Source of the DNA: Neisseriaceae bacterium ESL0693
Lineage (GTDB): Bacteria; Pseudomonadota; Gammaproteobacteria; Burkholderiales; Neisseriaceae
Reading direction: 5' to 3'
Assembly (NCBI GenBank): GCA_029433475.1
Contig: JAQTIE010000001.1
Span: 94,379-158,378 of the forward strand
Length of the DNA stretch: 64,000 nucleotides
Part shown: positions 18,084 through 27,798 of the stretch, one piece after another
Numbering within the stretch: the first letter of the stretch is position 1
How the letters are laid out: the number at the start of each line of letters is the position of its first letter
The notes under the pieces: generated by a model
The model's input: only the letters and a program-made list of their open reading frames with translations
What the model was told of the DNA's origin: nothing
The model's database searches: none
Position numbers and translations under genes: made by a program

Positions 18084-19232
18084 ATGCGAATTGGCATTTC
18101 TGTTATTACACATGCTGGTCAAAACATTTGGGAAAACGGCATGGGACAGAATATTATTTTTCTGGCTCAAAGTTTAAAAGCAGTTCCCTTTGTTAAATCA
18201 GTGGATTTGATTGATGTGGGTGATCAACAGGCCATGCCTGCTCAGGTTGATTTGGACGCATTTGATATGCGTCTCATGAAGCAGGATCAGGCAGGTGATA
18301 TGGTTGATGTGATTATTGAATTGGCCGGTGCCCTGGATCCGAAATGGCTGGCTTTGCAACGAGCCAGAGGCAAAAAGGTAGTTTACTACTGTGTAGGCCA
18401 GCCTTATGCGGCATTGGCCGAAAGCAGTATTTTTGATAAAGAAGGCTACTTTCCGCCAACAGATCATTGTGATGAAATCTGGTTACTGCCTAAAGACCAG
18501 ATGTATGTACCCATGATGCGCACCTTGTATCGCTGTCCGGTATACATTGCTCCTTATCTGTGGGCGCCTACCTTTATCCGCAAACGGGAACAGGAAGCCA
18601 GTGCTCATGCTTTGCATTATGGCTGGGAATCCAACACAACAGATAACGGCTTGCGTAAACCATTAAAGGTTGCCATTTTTGAACCCAATATTTCCGTGGT
18701 CAAAGCAGCCTCTATACCCATGCTGGCCTGTAATGAAGCCTATCGTGCCGAATCTGAATCAATCGCCATGATGCACGTACTCAATGCGTTGCACATGAAA
18801 GACCATTTAACCATGTTGCATCTGGCCAATTCATTGAATCTGGTACAGCAGAAAAAAGCCTGTTTTTATGGTCGCCATGATGTGGTTGGTTTTATGGCAC
18901 AACATGCCAATGCCGTGGTCTCACATCAATGGTGTAATGATCAGAATTACATGTATCTGGATGTTTTATATGGTCATTATCCACTGATTCACAATTCCAA
19001 ATGGTTAAAATCCTTTGGTGTGGGATATTACTATCCTGATTCTGAAGCGGTGGAAGCCGGCAGACAGATCCGTACTGCCTGGCAACACCACCAGACTCAT
19101 CTGGCTGAGCAGCGTGAAAAAACACAGGTTCTTTTTGATGCCGTTGCTCCTTTAGCTGCAGCCAATATACAAGCCCATACACAGTTATTAACGCAATTGT
19201 GTTCTGATCGTCCAGAATTATTAAGAGGTTAA
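18084..19232 (+). CDS. DUF2827 family protein 1 (glycosyltransferase-like)
   Basis: 382 residues with no signal peptide. It matches my recollection of the DUF2827 family and its two neighbours. Shared motifs: N-terminal RIGIS near a Gly-rich loop, then WENGMGQNIIFLAQ; CDEIWLLP; a P-x-LW-x-P motif; FEPNISVVKAASIP near residue 210; and VSHQWCNDQNYMYL followed by YGHYPLIHNS near residue 300. The last motif, with an acidic/aromatic stretch before GHYPLIHN, resembles the donor-binding region of GT-B glycosyltransferases, so sugar transfer is plausible but unproven. First of three tandem paralogues, 70 bp after the anchor-bearing protein gene and 3 bp before the second, suggesting one operon. Confidence 0.8.
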   Translation: MRIGISVITHAGQNIWENGMGQNIIFLAQSLKAVPFVKSVDLIDVGDQQAMPAQVDLDAFDMRLMKQDQAGDMVDVIIELAGALDPKWLALQRARGKKVVYYCVGQPYAALAESSIFDKEGYFPPTDHCDEIWLLPKDQMYVPMMRTLYRCPVYIAPYLWAPTFIRKREQEASAHALHYGWESNTTDNGLRKPLKVAIFEPNISVVKAASIPMLACNEAYRAESESIAMMHVLNALHMKDHLTMLHLANSLNLVQQKKACFYGRHDVVGFMAQHANAVVSHQWCNDQNYMYLDVLYGHYPLIHNSKWLKSFGVGYYYPDSEAVEAGRQIRTAWQHHQTHLAEQREKTQVLFDAVAPLAAANIQAHTQLLTQLCSDRPELLRG

Positions 19233-19235
19233 ATT

Positions 19236-20366
19236 ATGCTTTCGGTAGGTGCACTTCGTATCGGAATTTCGCTTTTTGTGCGCAAAGGCGGTCAGTCGAT
19301 GTGGGAAAATGGTATTTTTCAAAACTGTATTTTCCTCGCCATGCTATTACAAAAATCGCCTATTGTTGAAGACGTGGTCTTGGTGATTGGCGGTGGCGAT
19401 GCTGAGGAACAGGAAATCAGTGATTTTCTCAAAGATTCACCTGTACCCTACATTGATATGGAAACAGCGGCAGCCAAACTGGATGTCATGATTGAAATGA
19501 GTGCCCAGCTGGATCAGGCCTGGGTGGTGAATTTCAAGGCCAAAGGCGGCAAAGTCGTGAGTATGCGTGTTGGTAATGATTATGTGATCGATATAGAACG
19601 CATGATTTTTGATAAACCGGCAGCTTTGCTGATTACCAATGCGCCTTATGATGAAATATGGACATTGCCGGAGTATGAAAAAACCTGCATGCCCTATTAT
19701 GCCAGTGCGTATCGTAAACCTGTACGGATTATGCCGCATCTGTGGAGTCCGGTGATTTTAAATAACGCACTCACCGCACTGGAGCAGGGGAAGGTATTTG
19801 GCTATCAGCCCGGGCGTGCCCGCTGGCGTGTCGGTATGTTTGAACCCAATGTATGCATGGTAAAAACCAGCTACATTCCTTTACTGATCAGTGAAAATAC
19901 GCATCGCCAGAATCCCAATATGCTTGAGCATATTTATGCATGCAATACCTATAAACTGAAAGACCATCAGGTTTTCAATGATTTTGCCAATAGCCTGGAT
20001 ATTGTACGGCAGGGTCTGACCTCATTTGATGGCCGTTATCCTATCTGGCAGGTATTGTCATTATTCTGTGATGTGGTGATCTCCCACCAATGGGAAAATG
20101 CCCAGAATTATGTTTATTATGAGGCCCTGTATGGTGGCTATCCTCTGATTCATAATTCGCATTTACTGGCTGATTGTGGTTACCGCTATCATGATTTCGA
20201 TTGTGAGGAAGGTGCGGAACAATTGATCAGTGCTTATCAGAATCATGATGCCAATTTAGCCATCTATCGACAAAAAGCGCGTGCTTTTCTGGCAACACTG
20301 GATCCGCAGGCAGAGAATAATATCCGTTGTTATACGGATGCGTTACTTAATTTATATCAACCTTAA
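19236..20366 (+). CDS. DUF2827 family protein 2 (glycosyltransferase-like)
   Basis: 376 residues. The start at 19236 has aagagg about 8 bases upstream and lies three bases after the previous stop, so the two genes are co-transcribed and probably coupled. Motifs parallel copy 1: LRIGISLFVRKGGQSMWENG, YDEIWTLP, PHLWSP, FEPNVCMVKTSYIP, and SHQWENAQNYVYYEALYGGY followed by PLIHNS. The glutamate in YYEALYGGYP sits where GT-B enzymes often have a nucleotide-sugar-binding acidic residue. The three copies have diverged well beyond recent duplication, which argues for distinct acceptor or donor specificities. Predicted cytoplasmic. Confidence 0.8.
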   Translation: MLSVGALRIGISLFVRKGGQSMWENGIFQNCIFLAMLLQKSPIVEDVVLVIGGGDAEEQEISDFLKDSPVPYIDMETAAAKLDVMIEMSAQLDQAWVVNFKAKGGKVVSMRVGNDYVIDIERMIFDKPAALLITNAPYDEIWTLPEYEKTCMPYYASAYRKPVRIMPHLWSPVILNNALTALEQGKVFGYQPGRARWRVGMFEPNVCMVKTSYIPLLISENTHRQNPNMLEHIYACNTYKLKDHQVFNDFANSLDIVRQGLTSFDGRYPIWQVLSLFCDVVISHQWENAQNYVYYEALYGGYPLIHNSHLLADCGYRYHDFDCEEGAEQLISAYQNHDANLAIYRQKARAFLATLDPQAENNIRCYTDALLNLYQP

Positions 20367-20456
20367 CAATAAGGTAAAAAAATTCATCAATTGCATGACA
20401 TTATGGTCGTATTGATCATTATTATGCATATTGGTTGTTTTTATATCGGGTCAACT

Positions 20457-21620
20457 ATGAGTTTATATACGGGTGCCGATAAACCATATCGCCGTTTGCG
20501 TATCGGCATTACCATTGGTCTGAACCACGCTCAGGAAACATTATGGAATAATGGTATTAAGCAAAATGCCGTTTTTCTGGCTGAAGCACTGAGAAATTGT
20601 CCTAATGTCATGAGTGTGGTACTGGTCAATACCACCAATGTACCGATCAGCAAAAGCTTACCCTGGGATTTAACTCGCTGGCCGACACAAAGTCTTATTG
20701 AAACCAAGGATCAGCTGGATATTTTGATTGAGCTCGGTGGCCAGATTGACCCTGAGCAGACGGCTTATTTAAAAAACCGCGGTGTTCATTTAATTTCATA
20801 CTGCTGCGGCTTTGAATACGTGCACATGATGGAATCTGTGCTGTTCAGACGTGGTATGTGGGGCAGTAATCTCTTCATTAATCAGCGGTATGATGATATC
20901 TGGATGGTGCCTCAGGTTGCGAATATCAGTCAGTCCTATTTTGAAGTATTCCGCCGACATAGTGCCCGTGTGGTTCCATTTGTGTGGAGTCCGGTCTTCA
21001 TTACTCAGAAAGCAGCAGCATTACCCGCTGAAGGGTTATGGCAGGCACCTGATGCGCAGCGTGGCTGGCGCTTGTCCATTATGGAGCCCAATATTGATGT
21101 AGTGAAATTCTGTCTTTACCCCATTCTGATTGCCGAACTGATGTACCGTGCCCGTCCTGAAATGGTGGCCACCGTTCAGGTATGTAATAGCACTGCATTG
21201 GCAAAAGAATGTTCTGACTTCATTGCATTGATGAATCAATTAGACATTGTGAAAGACAATAAGGCTGTTTTTACCGGACGCCATGAGACGCCCACTTTTC
21301 TGGCAAACCATACCGATGCCATTATTTCCCATCAATGGGAAAATCCATTAAATTATTTTTATCTGGAAACCTGCTGGCAAGGCTATCCTTTGATTCACAA
21401 TGCGGAGCTAGTGCCCAATCTGGGCTATTATTATCCTAAAAACGACGTTCAGGCCGGAATGCAGCAGCTTTACAGAGCCATGACGGAACATGCCGCCAAT
21501 GCGCATCATTATATTACCCGCCAACGTCAGCATATAGCTCGTTTCTTACCGGATAATAGCCAATTGATCGCCGATTACACTGCTTTAATAGACGAAGTAA
21601 AAGCCAGACCCATTCGCTGA
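20457..21620 (+). CDS. DUF2827 family protein 3 (glycosyltransferase-like)
   Basis: 387 residues from ATG at 20457. The frame is open back to a TTG at 20391, but the extra 22 residues are hydrophobic and absent from the paralogues, so the later ATG, giving MSLYTG...RLRIGITIG, is preferred. Motifs match copies 1 and 2: LWNNGIKQNAVFLAE, YDDIWMVPQ, PFVWSPVF, MEPNIDVVKFCLYP, GRHETPTFLANHTDAIISHQ, then WENPLNYFYLETCWQGYPLI. Last gene of the likely operon, 26 bp from the convergent dehydrogenase gene. If the longer start were used it would gain a possible N-terminal membrane anchor. Confidence 0.78.
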   Translation: MSLYTGADKPYRRLRIGITIGLNHAQETLWNNGIKQNAVFLAEALRNCPNVMSVVLVNTTNVPISKSLPWDLTRWPTQSLIETKDQLDILIELGGQIDPEQTAYLKNRGVHLISYCCGFEYVHMMESVLFRRGMWGSNLFINQRYDDIWMVPQVANISQSYFEVFRRHSARVVPFVWSPVFITQKAAALPAEGLWQAPDAQRGWRLSIMEPNIDVVKFCLYPILIAELMYRARPEMVATVQVCNSTALAKECSDFIALMNQLDIVKDNKAVFTGRHETPTFLANHTDAIISHQWENPLNYFYLETCWQGYPLIHNAELVPNLGYYYPKNDVQAGMQQLYRAMTEHAANAHHYITRQRQHIARFLPDNSQLIADYTALIDEVKARPIR

Positions 21621-21646
21621 TTATCCGGTAAGAGTGACTGATATGA

Positions 21647-22582
21647 TTAATTTTTATTCATAAACTGGTTAATATTATCATTCAGTATGCTACAAATACG
21701 TTTGATGGCCTCTTCACTGCCCCAGGCGACGTGCGGCGTAATAATAAGATTGGGTAAATGTGCACTCAGAAGAGGATTGCCGTGTCTGGGTGGTTCTTCC
21801 GTCAGCACATCCACACCGGCACCGCCCAGCTGACCATATTTTAATGCCGCCACCAAAGCCAGTTCATCCACCAGCCCGCCACGACCCACATTGATCAATA
21901 CCGCCCCTGGTTTCATCATCTTTAATTCAGTTTCAGACAGCATATTGCGGGTATGTTCATTCAGCGGACAATGCAGTGAAATGACATCAGCCGTCTGCAC
22001 TACTTCCTGAAATGGAGTGTAACCATCGCGGCAATCGGTCGCATCCTTATGCTCACCCCAGATAATATGCATGCCAAAGGCTTCTGCCCGTTTGGCCAAT
22101 GCCTGACCAATGCCGCCTTTACCGAAAATACCCAATGTCTTGCCATTTAAATCATGAATGGGGGCGCTGAAATGACAAAACAGCTCACTTTTTTGCCACA
22201 TGCCGGCCGCAATATCACGCTGATAGGCAGGCAGTTGACGCATCAGCGCCAGAATCATCATCATGGCATGTTCTGAAACCGTGTCATTGCCATAACTTTT
22301 AACATTGCTGATTTCAATATGATGCTGTTTGGCCGCAGTTAAATCAAGATGATTCACGCCAGTGGCAGGGACGGCAATCAATTTAAGATTGGGGCTGCCA
22401 GCCATTGCCTGAGCATCAATCTTAACCTTATTACTGACTACAATTGCGGCGTCTTTGATGCGCGCAGCCACTTCATCTGCTGAAGTGGTTTCATAACGGG
22501 TAATATGATGCGGAAATTTAAAATCCGGCTCATAACCGGGTAAAGTAGCGTAATCCAGAAAAACAATCTCAACCGTTTGCAT
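21647..22582 (-). CDS. D-2-hydroxyacid dehydrogenase (glycerate/hydroxypyruvate reductase type)
   Basis: 311 residues from ATG at 22582, chosen because aaggg lies just upstream; longer frames back to 22618 lack this. NAD(P)-dependent oxidoreductase of 2-hydroxy/2-keto acids. The Rossmann fingerprint is LGIFGKGGIGQALAKRAEAF. Catalytic residues are visible: Arg in NVGRGGLVDELAL, Glu in the DVLTEEPP region, and His in ITPHVAWGSEEA. Length is typical of the family. The closest functional class is probably glycerate dehydrogenase (HprA), but substrate cannot be fixed from sequence. It is divergent from the FKBP gene and convergent with the DUF2827 operon. Confidence 0.85.
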   Translation of the reverse strand: MQTVEIVFLDYATLPGYEPDFKFPHHITRYETTSADEVAARIKDAAIVVSNKVKIDAQAMAGSPNLKLIAVPATGVNHLDLTAAKQHHIEISNVKSYGNDTVSEHAMMMILALMRQLPAYQRDIAAGMWQKSELFCHFSAPIHDLNGKTLGIFGKGGIGQALAKRAEAFGMHIIWGEHKDATDCRDGYTPFQEVVQTADVISLHCPLNEHTRNMLSETELKMMKPGAVLINVGRGGLVDELALVAALKYGQLGGAGVDVLTEEPPRHGNPLLSAHLPNLIITPHVAWGSEEAIKRICSILNDNINQFMNKN

Positions 22583-22681
22583 GTGGTATCCCTTCATGAT
22601 AAACAAATCATTGACCATGCCGATGCATGGGTGCCATGGTCTGTGTTACAGTATCAACTATATTCCATAGAAAGTGCAACC

Positions 22682-23005
22682 ATGAATTTAGTGATAGAAG
22701 ACATACAGACCGGCACAGGTAAAGAGGCGGCAAAGGGTCAGGAAATTACCGTACATTACACCGGTTGGCTGGAAGATGGCACCGTTTTTGATTCCAGTGT
22801 CAGCCGCAAACAGCCGCTCAGCTTTACTCTTGGTGTAGGCATGGTGATTGCCGGCTGGGATCAGGGATTTGACGGCATGAAAGAAGGCGGTAAACGAAAA
22901 CTGACCATTCCGCCGCAATTGGCTTACGGTAAACGCGGTGCCGGCGGCGTCATTCCGCCCGATGCAACTTTGATTTTTGAAGTAGAACTATTAAAAGTAG
23001 ATTAA
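22682..23005 (+). CDS. FKBP-type peptidyl-prolyl cis-trans isomerase
   Basis: 107 residues from ATG 22682, a single FKBP domain of the small cytoplasmic type common in Neisseriaceae. Active-site signatures: VHYTGWLEDGTVFDSS, PLSFTLGVGMVIAGWDQG, LTIPPQLAYGKRGAGG and IPPDATLIFEVELL. It accelerates prolyl isomerisation during protein folding. No signal peptide is seen, so cytosolic. The upstream extension of the frame (from 22577) has no homology to the family and is rejected. A perfect hairpin follows. Confidence 0.93.
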   Translation: MNLVIEDIQTGTGKEAAKGQEITVHYTGWLEDGTVFDSSVSRKQPLSFTLGVGMVIAGWDQGFDGMKEGGKRKLTIPPQLAYGKRGAGGVIPPDATLIFEVELLKVD

Positions 23006-23034
23006 ATTTACGTACTGCAATTGTGATTAAGATT

Positions 23035-23060
23035 ACAGGCAGTCTATCCAGACTGCCTGT
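23035..23060 (+). terminator. Hairpin, probable terminator of the FKBP gene
   Basis: Perfect 11-bp arms, acaggcagtct / agactgcctgt, with an atcc loop, followed by ctatattt. The T tract is poor. It sits between the FKBP stop and the mnmE start. Confidence 0.6.
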
Positions 23061-23081
23061 CTATATTTGAGTCAATGTTTT

Positions 23082-24482
23082 ATGAATACATCCGTTAATC
23101 CAGTTAATCCAACCATTGCCGCTGTGGCTACCGCCCCTGGTCGTGGCGGGGTAGGGGTAATCCGCTTATCCGGTCATCAGCTGTTGCCATTGGCACAGGC
23201 ATTGAGTGGCGGCAAAACACCTAAACCAAGAACAGCGCTCTATACCGATTTTGTTGATGAACATGGACAGATATTGGATAACGGGCTGTTACTGTATTTT
23301 GCCGCACCCGCCAGTTTTACCGGGGAGGATGTTATCGAATTACAGGGGCATGGCGGCCCGGTGGTATTGAATATGCTGTTACAGCGATGTTTACAGTTGG
23401 GGGCGCGGTTGGCGCAGCCCGGCGAATTTACCAAGCGGGCTTTTTTAAATAATAAGCTCGATCTGGCACAGGCCGAAAGTGTAGCCGATTTAATTGATGC
23501 CGCCAGCCAGTCCGCTGCCCGTATGGCGGTTCGCAGTCTGAAAGGTGCTTTTTCCCGGCATATCCACCAGCTGCTGGAAGGTTTGATTAATTTACGTATG
23601 CTGGTTGAGGCTACGCTGGATTTTCCGGAAGAAGACATTGATTTTCTTGAGGCCGCCAATGCGCAGGATAAACTGGCTAATTTACAGACTCAGATTCAAC
23701 AGACATTATTGCAGGCACAACAAGGGGTATTGCTGCGTGAAGGCATGAAAGTGGTATTGGTGGGTGCACCCAATGTGGGTAAATCCAGTTTACTGAATGC
23801 GCTGGCCGGCGATGATGTGGCCATTGTGACTGATATTGCCGGTACCACCCGCGATACCGTCCGTGAACAGATCACCTTGGACGGTGTGCCGATACACATT
23901 ATTGATACTGCCGGTTTGCGCGAAACCGAAGATACGGTAGAACGTATTGGCATGGAGCGCAGCCAGCAGGCATTATTACAGGCCGATATTGCCTTAATCC
24001 TGATTGACCCGCGCGAAGGCATGAACGCAGCTACACAGCACATATTACAGTCTTTACCGCCGCAACTTAAAAAAATTGAAATTCACAATAAAAGTGATTT
24101 AACCGGTGAAGCCGTAGCAGAAGTTTCACGTGAAACACTGGTCACCAGCGGCCAGACTTTATTCAGTGATGCTGATGATCTGATTAGCTTATCTGCCAAA
24201 ACCGGTGACGGTCTGGATTTATTGCAGCAGGCTTTATTAAAACAGATCAACTGGCAAGGTGAAAGTGAAGGATTATTTCTGGCACGCAGCCGTCATCTGC
24301 ATGCTTTGGAAGTGGCGCAGCAGCAATTGAATGCTGCCGCTGTCGAATGTCAGCAGCAACAGATTGAACTGATGGCGGAACATTTACGTCTGGCACAAAA
24401 TGCACTGGGTGAAATTACCGGCGAATTCAGTGCCGATGATCTGCTGGGCGTGATTTTCAGCCGCTTTTGTATTGGCAAATGA
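23082..24482 (+). CDS. mnmE: tRNA uridine-5-carboxymethylaminomethyl modification GTPase MnmE
   Basis: 466 residues from ATG 23082 (a TTG at 23067 is the longer alternative). With MnmG it installs the cmnm5 group on U34 of several tRNAs. The N-terminal folate-binding domain opens [20 protein letters not shown]. The GTPase domain has G1 [10 protein letters not shown]2 TTRDT, G3 DTAG and G4 NKSD. The C-terminus ends FCIGK, the conserved catalytic Cys motif. Length and order are typical and it appears intact. It stands alone here, with no mnmG neighbour. Confidence 0.97.
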   Translation: MNTSVNPVNPTIAAVATAPGRGGVGVIRLSGHQLLPLAQALSGGKTPKPRTALYTDFVDEHGQILDNGLLLYFAAPASFTGEDVIELQGHGGPVVLNMLLQRCLQLGARLAQPGEFTKRAFLNNKLDLAQAESVADLIDAASQSAARMAVRSLKGAFSRHIHQLLEGLINLRMLVEATLDFPEEDIDFLEAANAQDKLANLQTQIQQTLLQAQQGVLLREGMKVVLVGAPNVGKSSLLNALAGDDVAIVTDIAGTTRDTVREQITLDGVPIHIIDTAGLRETEDTVERIGMERSQQALLQADIALILIDPREGMNAATQHILQSLPPQLKKIEIHNKSDLTGEAVAEVSRETLVTSGQTLFSDADDLISLSAKTGDGLDLLQQALLKQINWQGESEGLFLARSRHLHALEVAQQQLNAAAVECQQQQIELMAEHLRLAQNALGEITGEFSADDLLGVIFSRFCIGK

Positions 24483-24580
24483 TGGGATAAATTTATTTGT
24501 ACATAAATAATAGGTTAAACTGAATATTGTATTATTGGGTAATGATATTGGATGAAGAAATTCATCAGGCATAAATCATC

Positions 24581-24847
24581 ATGGGATCTAACCAGCGGCA
24601 ACCATCAAGTCAAATCATTCTTGAATTAAATGCTGAAGAGGTAAGAGATTATTTTTTGAAATCAGAAAATTATTGCGGCTTATCCATGCCGCAATATATT
24701 GATTTTACCGATTTACTGGCGGATATAAATAAAATTTTGTCTGGTAAAAATTTAAAAGATTTTTTCGGGCAGGGCAAGAAACCCAATAAATACGATAAAA
24801 ATAATGACGATATTGTTTACAATAAAAATGGCAGTCTAATGAAATAA
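24581..24847 (+). CDS. Hypothetical small protein, 88 aa
   Basis: Not recognised. A hydrophilic protein beginning MGSNQRQPSSQIILELNAEE, with a short aromatic/leucine middle (YIDFTDLLADINKILSG) and a Lys/Asn-rich tail (KKPNKYDKNNDD). No membrane segment or signal peptide. The start has no strong Shine-Dalgarno. About 100 bp downstream of mnmE, in AT-rich surroundings, so it may be a low-expression accessory gene or a fragment of a longer one. Confidence 0.45.
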   Translation: MGSNQRQPSSQIILELNAEEVRDYFLKSENYCGLSMPQYIDFTDLLADINKILSGKNLKDFFGQGKKPNKYDKNNDDIVYNKNGSLMK

Positions 24848-25092
24848 AAACAAAAGAAGTTGAGCTATTTGCCAGTTCTTACGATCAATAAATTTATGTT
24901 ATGTAAATATTAAAATCCTGTTATGAATGGTCTGATCTCTTCAATGGTGAAATGCTATCAGCCAGAAGCGATGGATTTAACTTTATACACAAAAACCAAA
25001 ACATGATTTTTGTTATTTCAGTATGTGATGAGTAACAGGATTCACCCATACGGTACCATTCAAGTATTTTTATTGTCTTTTTGAGATCCTGC

Positions 25093-25302
25093 TCATAATG
25101 CCTGTATCAGCCTGAAACGCGGTTGTGACTGGCCGTTCAGTATCACCATTTCTTCAAACATCGCCAGCGGCCTTACCCACATTGAATAATCACCATACAA
25201 GCATTGATAGATAACCATTTCTTCCTCGGTTTCACTGTGTCTGGCGGTACCGAATACCTGATATTGCTGACCTTTATAATGTTGATAGATACCGCGTTGC
25301 AT
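25093..25302 (-). CDS. DUF1653 domain protein
   Basis: 69 residues. The pattern [45 protein letters not shown] is characteristic of the DUF1653 family of small bacterial proteins of unknown function. The start is supported by aagga 8-12 bases upstream on the minus strand. Length is typical for the family. Predicted cytoplasmic. It sits alone in an eroded region just before the cysI remnant. Confidence 0.85.
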   Translation of the reverse strand: MQRGIYQHYKGQQYQVFGTARHSETEEEMVIYQCLYGDYSMWVRPLAMFEEMVILNGQSQPRFRLIQAL

Positions 25303-25550
25303 GGGATTTCCTTGATTAAAGTGATGGTACAGAGATTAAGGGTGCCCATTGTAGTGGTTTTGTCATTGTGGGTCGAATCTATCGATGAAGTAATCAAAAG
25401 CTGTTTGGTTACAAAATGATATTGTTTCCATTTGCCCAAGAGAATACCATCTATTGTGCTATGGTATTATAAAATAATTGATATTTTCTACACATGTATT
25501 ACAGCAAGAGTTAGGATAAATAATCCCGATCTTCGTCTCTGTTGTCTGAT

Positions 25551-25938
25551 GTACTGTTGTCAGATAATAAACGTCTTAAACATGAGGACTATTATTTGTA
25601 TAGCACCATTGCTTAGGATATATAAGACAGTTTAACGGATGGTTTTAATGGTGATCATAAGCAGATTATCCGTTTTCATGGGACGTATGAGCAGGACGAC
25701 AGAGCTCTTCGGGTAAAGCAGCTTATATAAAAATCAGAACCAAAGCAGATGATGATGCCCCTACGTTTGTCTGGCGGTATTATCACCACTAAATGATCTT
25801 AACCTGCATGCCAATGGTCTGAATTTTGTAGCCATTGGCGCACATGGACACTTGGTTGGTTTCAATGTGCGCTAATGGGTAGTGGTTTGGCGACTACGCT
25901 GACATTTTACCTGACTGATATTTTTGGTTTAATAAGGG
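25551..25938 (+). pseudogene. cysI: Remnant of cysI (sulfite reductase hemoprotein beta subunit)
   Basis: Translating 25551 onward gives LLSDNKRLKHEDYY, then [20 protein letters not shown] and [12 protein letters not shown]. These match the CysI N-terminus (ITGGF/LTGGF-GDN-LIRFHGMYQQDDRD region) but contain in-frame stops at about 25614 and 25623. After a frame change [11 protein letters not shown] follows (CysI LPGGVITTKQW). The sequence then jumps directly to [19 protein letters not shown] and HLVGFNV, which in CysI lies some 150 residues further on. Another frame change gives MGSGL and TFYLTDIFGL, the next CysI segment. So at least two stops, frameshifts and one large internal deletion are seen, and the siroheme/Fe-S C-terminal half is missing. 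A non-functional relic of assimilatory sulfite reduction. Confidence 0.88.
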
Positions 25939-26137
25939 TTATTTTTACTGTTTTATAGCATGTAGATCGGTCTATGATTGTTTTGCTGAGAGGTGTTTTA
26001 CATGTTGCAGATATATGAGTAGGTCAAATAAATTAAGCTACCGATTTAAACTGATCGCTACCTTCATGTAAAATCAGAGATAAGTAGATTACCTTAGCCT
26101 ATAGGTCTCCGAAATATTGATGAAAATGTGCAGAAAG

Positions 26138-26923
26138 TTAAATGATATTGTCTTCGGTTTTAATCTGGATATGAAAAATATGTTTGTAGGTACAGCCTAT
26201 GATTAAATAACTAAAAGGAATACTCCAGATGAGGCCGATTCCTAGCGGTAAGCTGGCCAGAGTATTAATTAACAGGATAAAACACAATAACCAGAAGAAT
26301 TTAAACCAATGCTGTTTTACGATGATAAAAGAAGTATGAATAGCCAGCCATATTTTGGCTTCTGGATAGTCCAATATAATCCAATTGACCAGAATAAATG
26401 CAATACTCAGAAATAGCATGGACAATATACAGATTGGCAAAGCGATAAAAATCAAATTATGCTGTCCAATGATTCCTGCGATAAAACCCATGATCAAAAA
26501 AATAACTATGGCTGAAACATATATAATGAGGGGCAATAGTATATTGGTAACAAATAAAATACCAAATCGGTTTAGCGTACTAAAAAAATCCTCGATGACT
26601 TTAACGGGTTTTCCATTCAAATGTTTTAAAGTGATGGGAATAAAACCCAAACCAATAACGTTAAAAATAAAAATCGATATAAGATAAATCAATACAGCTA
26701 TCGATTGGTTAGCTAAAAACAGCAGTGCCATTAATAAGAATAATGCCAGTAATAGGCAAAAATTCAACAGATGACTCAGAAAAAAAGCTAATTTACATCC
26801 GGAAACATATGACCATGCTTCTCTTATGATCTGTTGAATACTGAAATCATAAGTGGATGTAGCGATTTTTTCCAAAGGTTGTTGAATCAGTTTATGGGTA
26901 TTGTGATGTCTTATATTTGGCAT
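26138..26923 (-). CDS. Multi-pass membrane protein, paralogue A
   Basis: 261 residues. A soluble N-terminus of about 45 residues holds TSTYDFSIQQIIREAWSYVS, followed by about six hydrophobic segments (for example FCLLLALFLLMALLFLA, LLPLIIYVSAIVIFLIMGFI, and FFWLLCFILLINTLASLPLG) and a terminal GIGLIWSIPFSYLIIGCTYK motif. The layout resembles DUF975/YciC-like inner-membrane families, but assignment is uncertain. It is a paralogue of the gene at 27799-28587 in opposite orientation. Function unknown. Confidence 0.75.
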   Translation of the reverse strand: MPNIRHHNTHKLIQQPLEKIATSTYDFSIQQIIREAWSYVSGCKLAFFLSHLLNFCLLLALFLLMALLFLANQSIAVLIYLISIFIFNVIGLGFIPITLKHLNGKPVKVIEDFFSTLNRFGILFVTNILLPLIIYVSAIVIFLIMGFIAGIIGQHNLIFIALPICILSMLFLSIAFILVNWIILDYPEAKIWLAIHTSFIIVKQHWFKFFWLLCFILLINTLASLPLGIGLIWSIPFSYLIIGCTYKHIFHIQIKTEDNII

Positions 26924-27798
26924 GAAAGCTTCTTTCGTTGATTAATAATAGAGATGAATTTTAAAAAAGACGGTTTATGATCATAAATCATGTGGAGCCA
27001 ATATGATGGCAGCCAAAAATCTATAGACATATTTAATGTATTAACTAATCATGATTTTGGTTTATGGCATTTGATGCCATTATGTCAATATGCTTTTCTT
27101 TTGTTGAGAGGGTGCCAATCATATGAGTATTCATGATGATATAGATAAATTCAAACAGTCTGTTATAAGAATTAATTTAGCATAAAAGATAATATTTGAA
27201 AAATTTAATTTTAAATCGAAAAAATTAATTTATATATGTTATTATTTAAGAATAGTATATTATTTTTGATTGATATAATATCAGGGTATTTTCAGCTCAA
27301 TCATTGATGATGAAATGACTGGATTTAATCAATAAATAAGGTATAGATATCACTGATTATTTCTGTCATGAGATGAAGATATAAGATTTGAATGATGGAA
27401 GTCGTTTTTTAGCCTGTATGTTTGAAACAATCATATAAATGATTACCTGAATCAGTTTTTCTATTGGATATCAAAATTTCAATCAGGATTGGAATGGTTT
27501 ATATCTTTGATTATATTTTATCTAATTTTGAATGTTAAGCAGAAAAAGTTTTATTTAATGCTGATTTTATCGCAGGGCAAATCAAACCATTGAGAATCCC
27601 GTTGGCTGGCTTATGCATTAAAAGGTGGTCATAAATGTGATATCTGTAAGATAGACAAATATACAGGTAAATAATTTATTTGAATAAATGTAATGAAATG
27701 ATAATATGATGTTTCAGGCAAGCATTTTGTCTGAATAATCAAAAATTACTTATGTTTTTGTTTTTATAATAATATTTATTCTTTATAGGACGAGGCTG
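26924..27798. other. 875-bp AT-rich spacer between divergent paralogous membrane-protein genes
   Basis: No gene of convincing size or composition on either strand. Both flanking membrane genes are transcribed away from this spacer, so it should hold two promoters. A short open stretch near 27600-27675 could be a relic, but nothing is recognisable. Confidence 0.4.

Noticed and set aside
20391..20456. Longer start for the third DUF2827 gene giving an N-terminal hydrophobic segment
   Set aside because: The extension begins with TTG, is absent in the paralogues, and the ATG at 20457 aligns with their starts; kept only as an alternative.
23035..23060. caggcagtct hairpins (also at 41990-42017) as Neisseriaceae DNA uptake sequences
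   Set aside because: They resemble DUS dialects only loosely, the two copies differ, and I see no abundant repetition of a shared 10-12-mer in the window.
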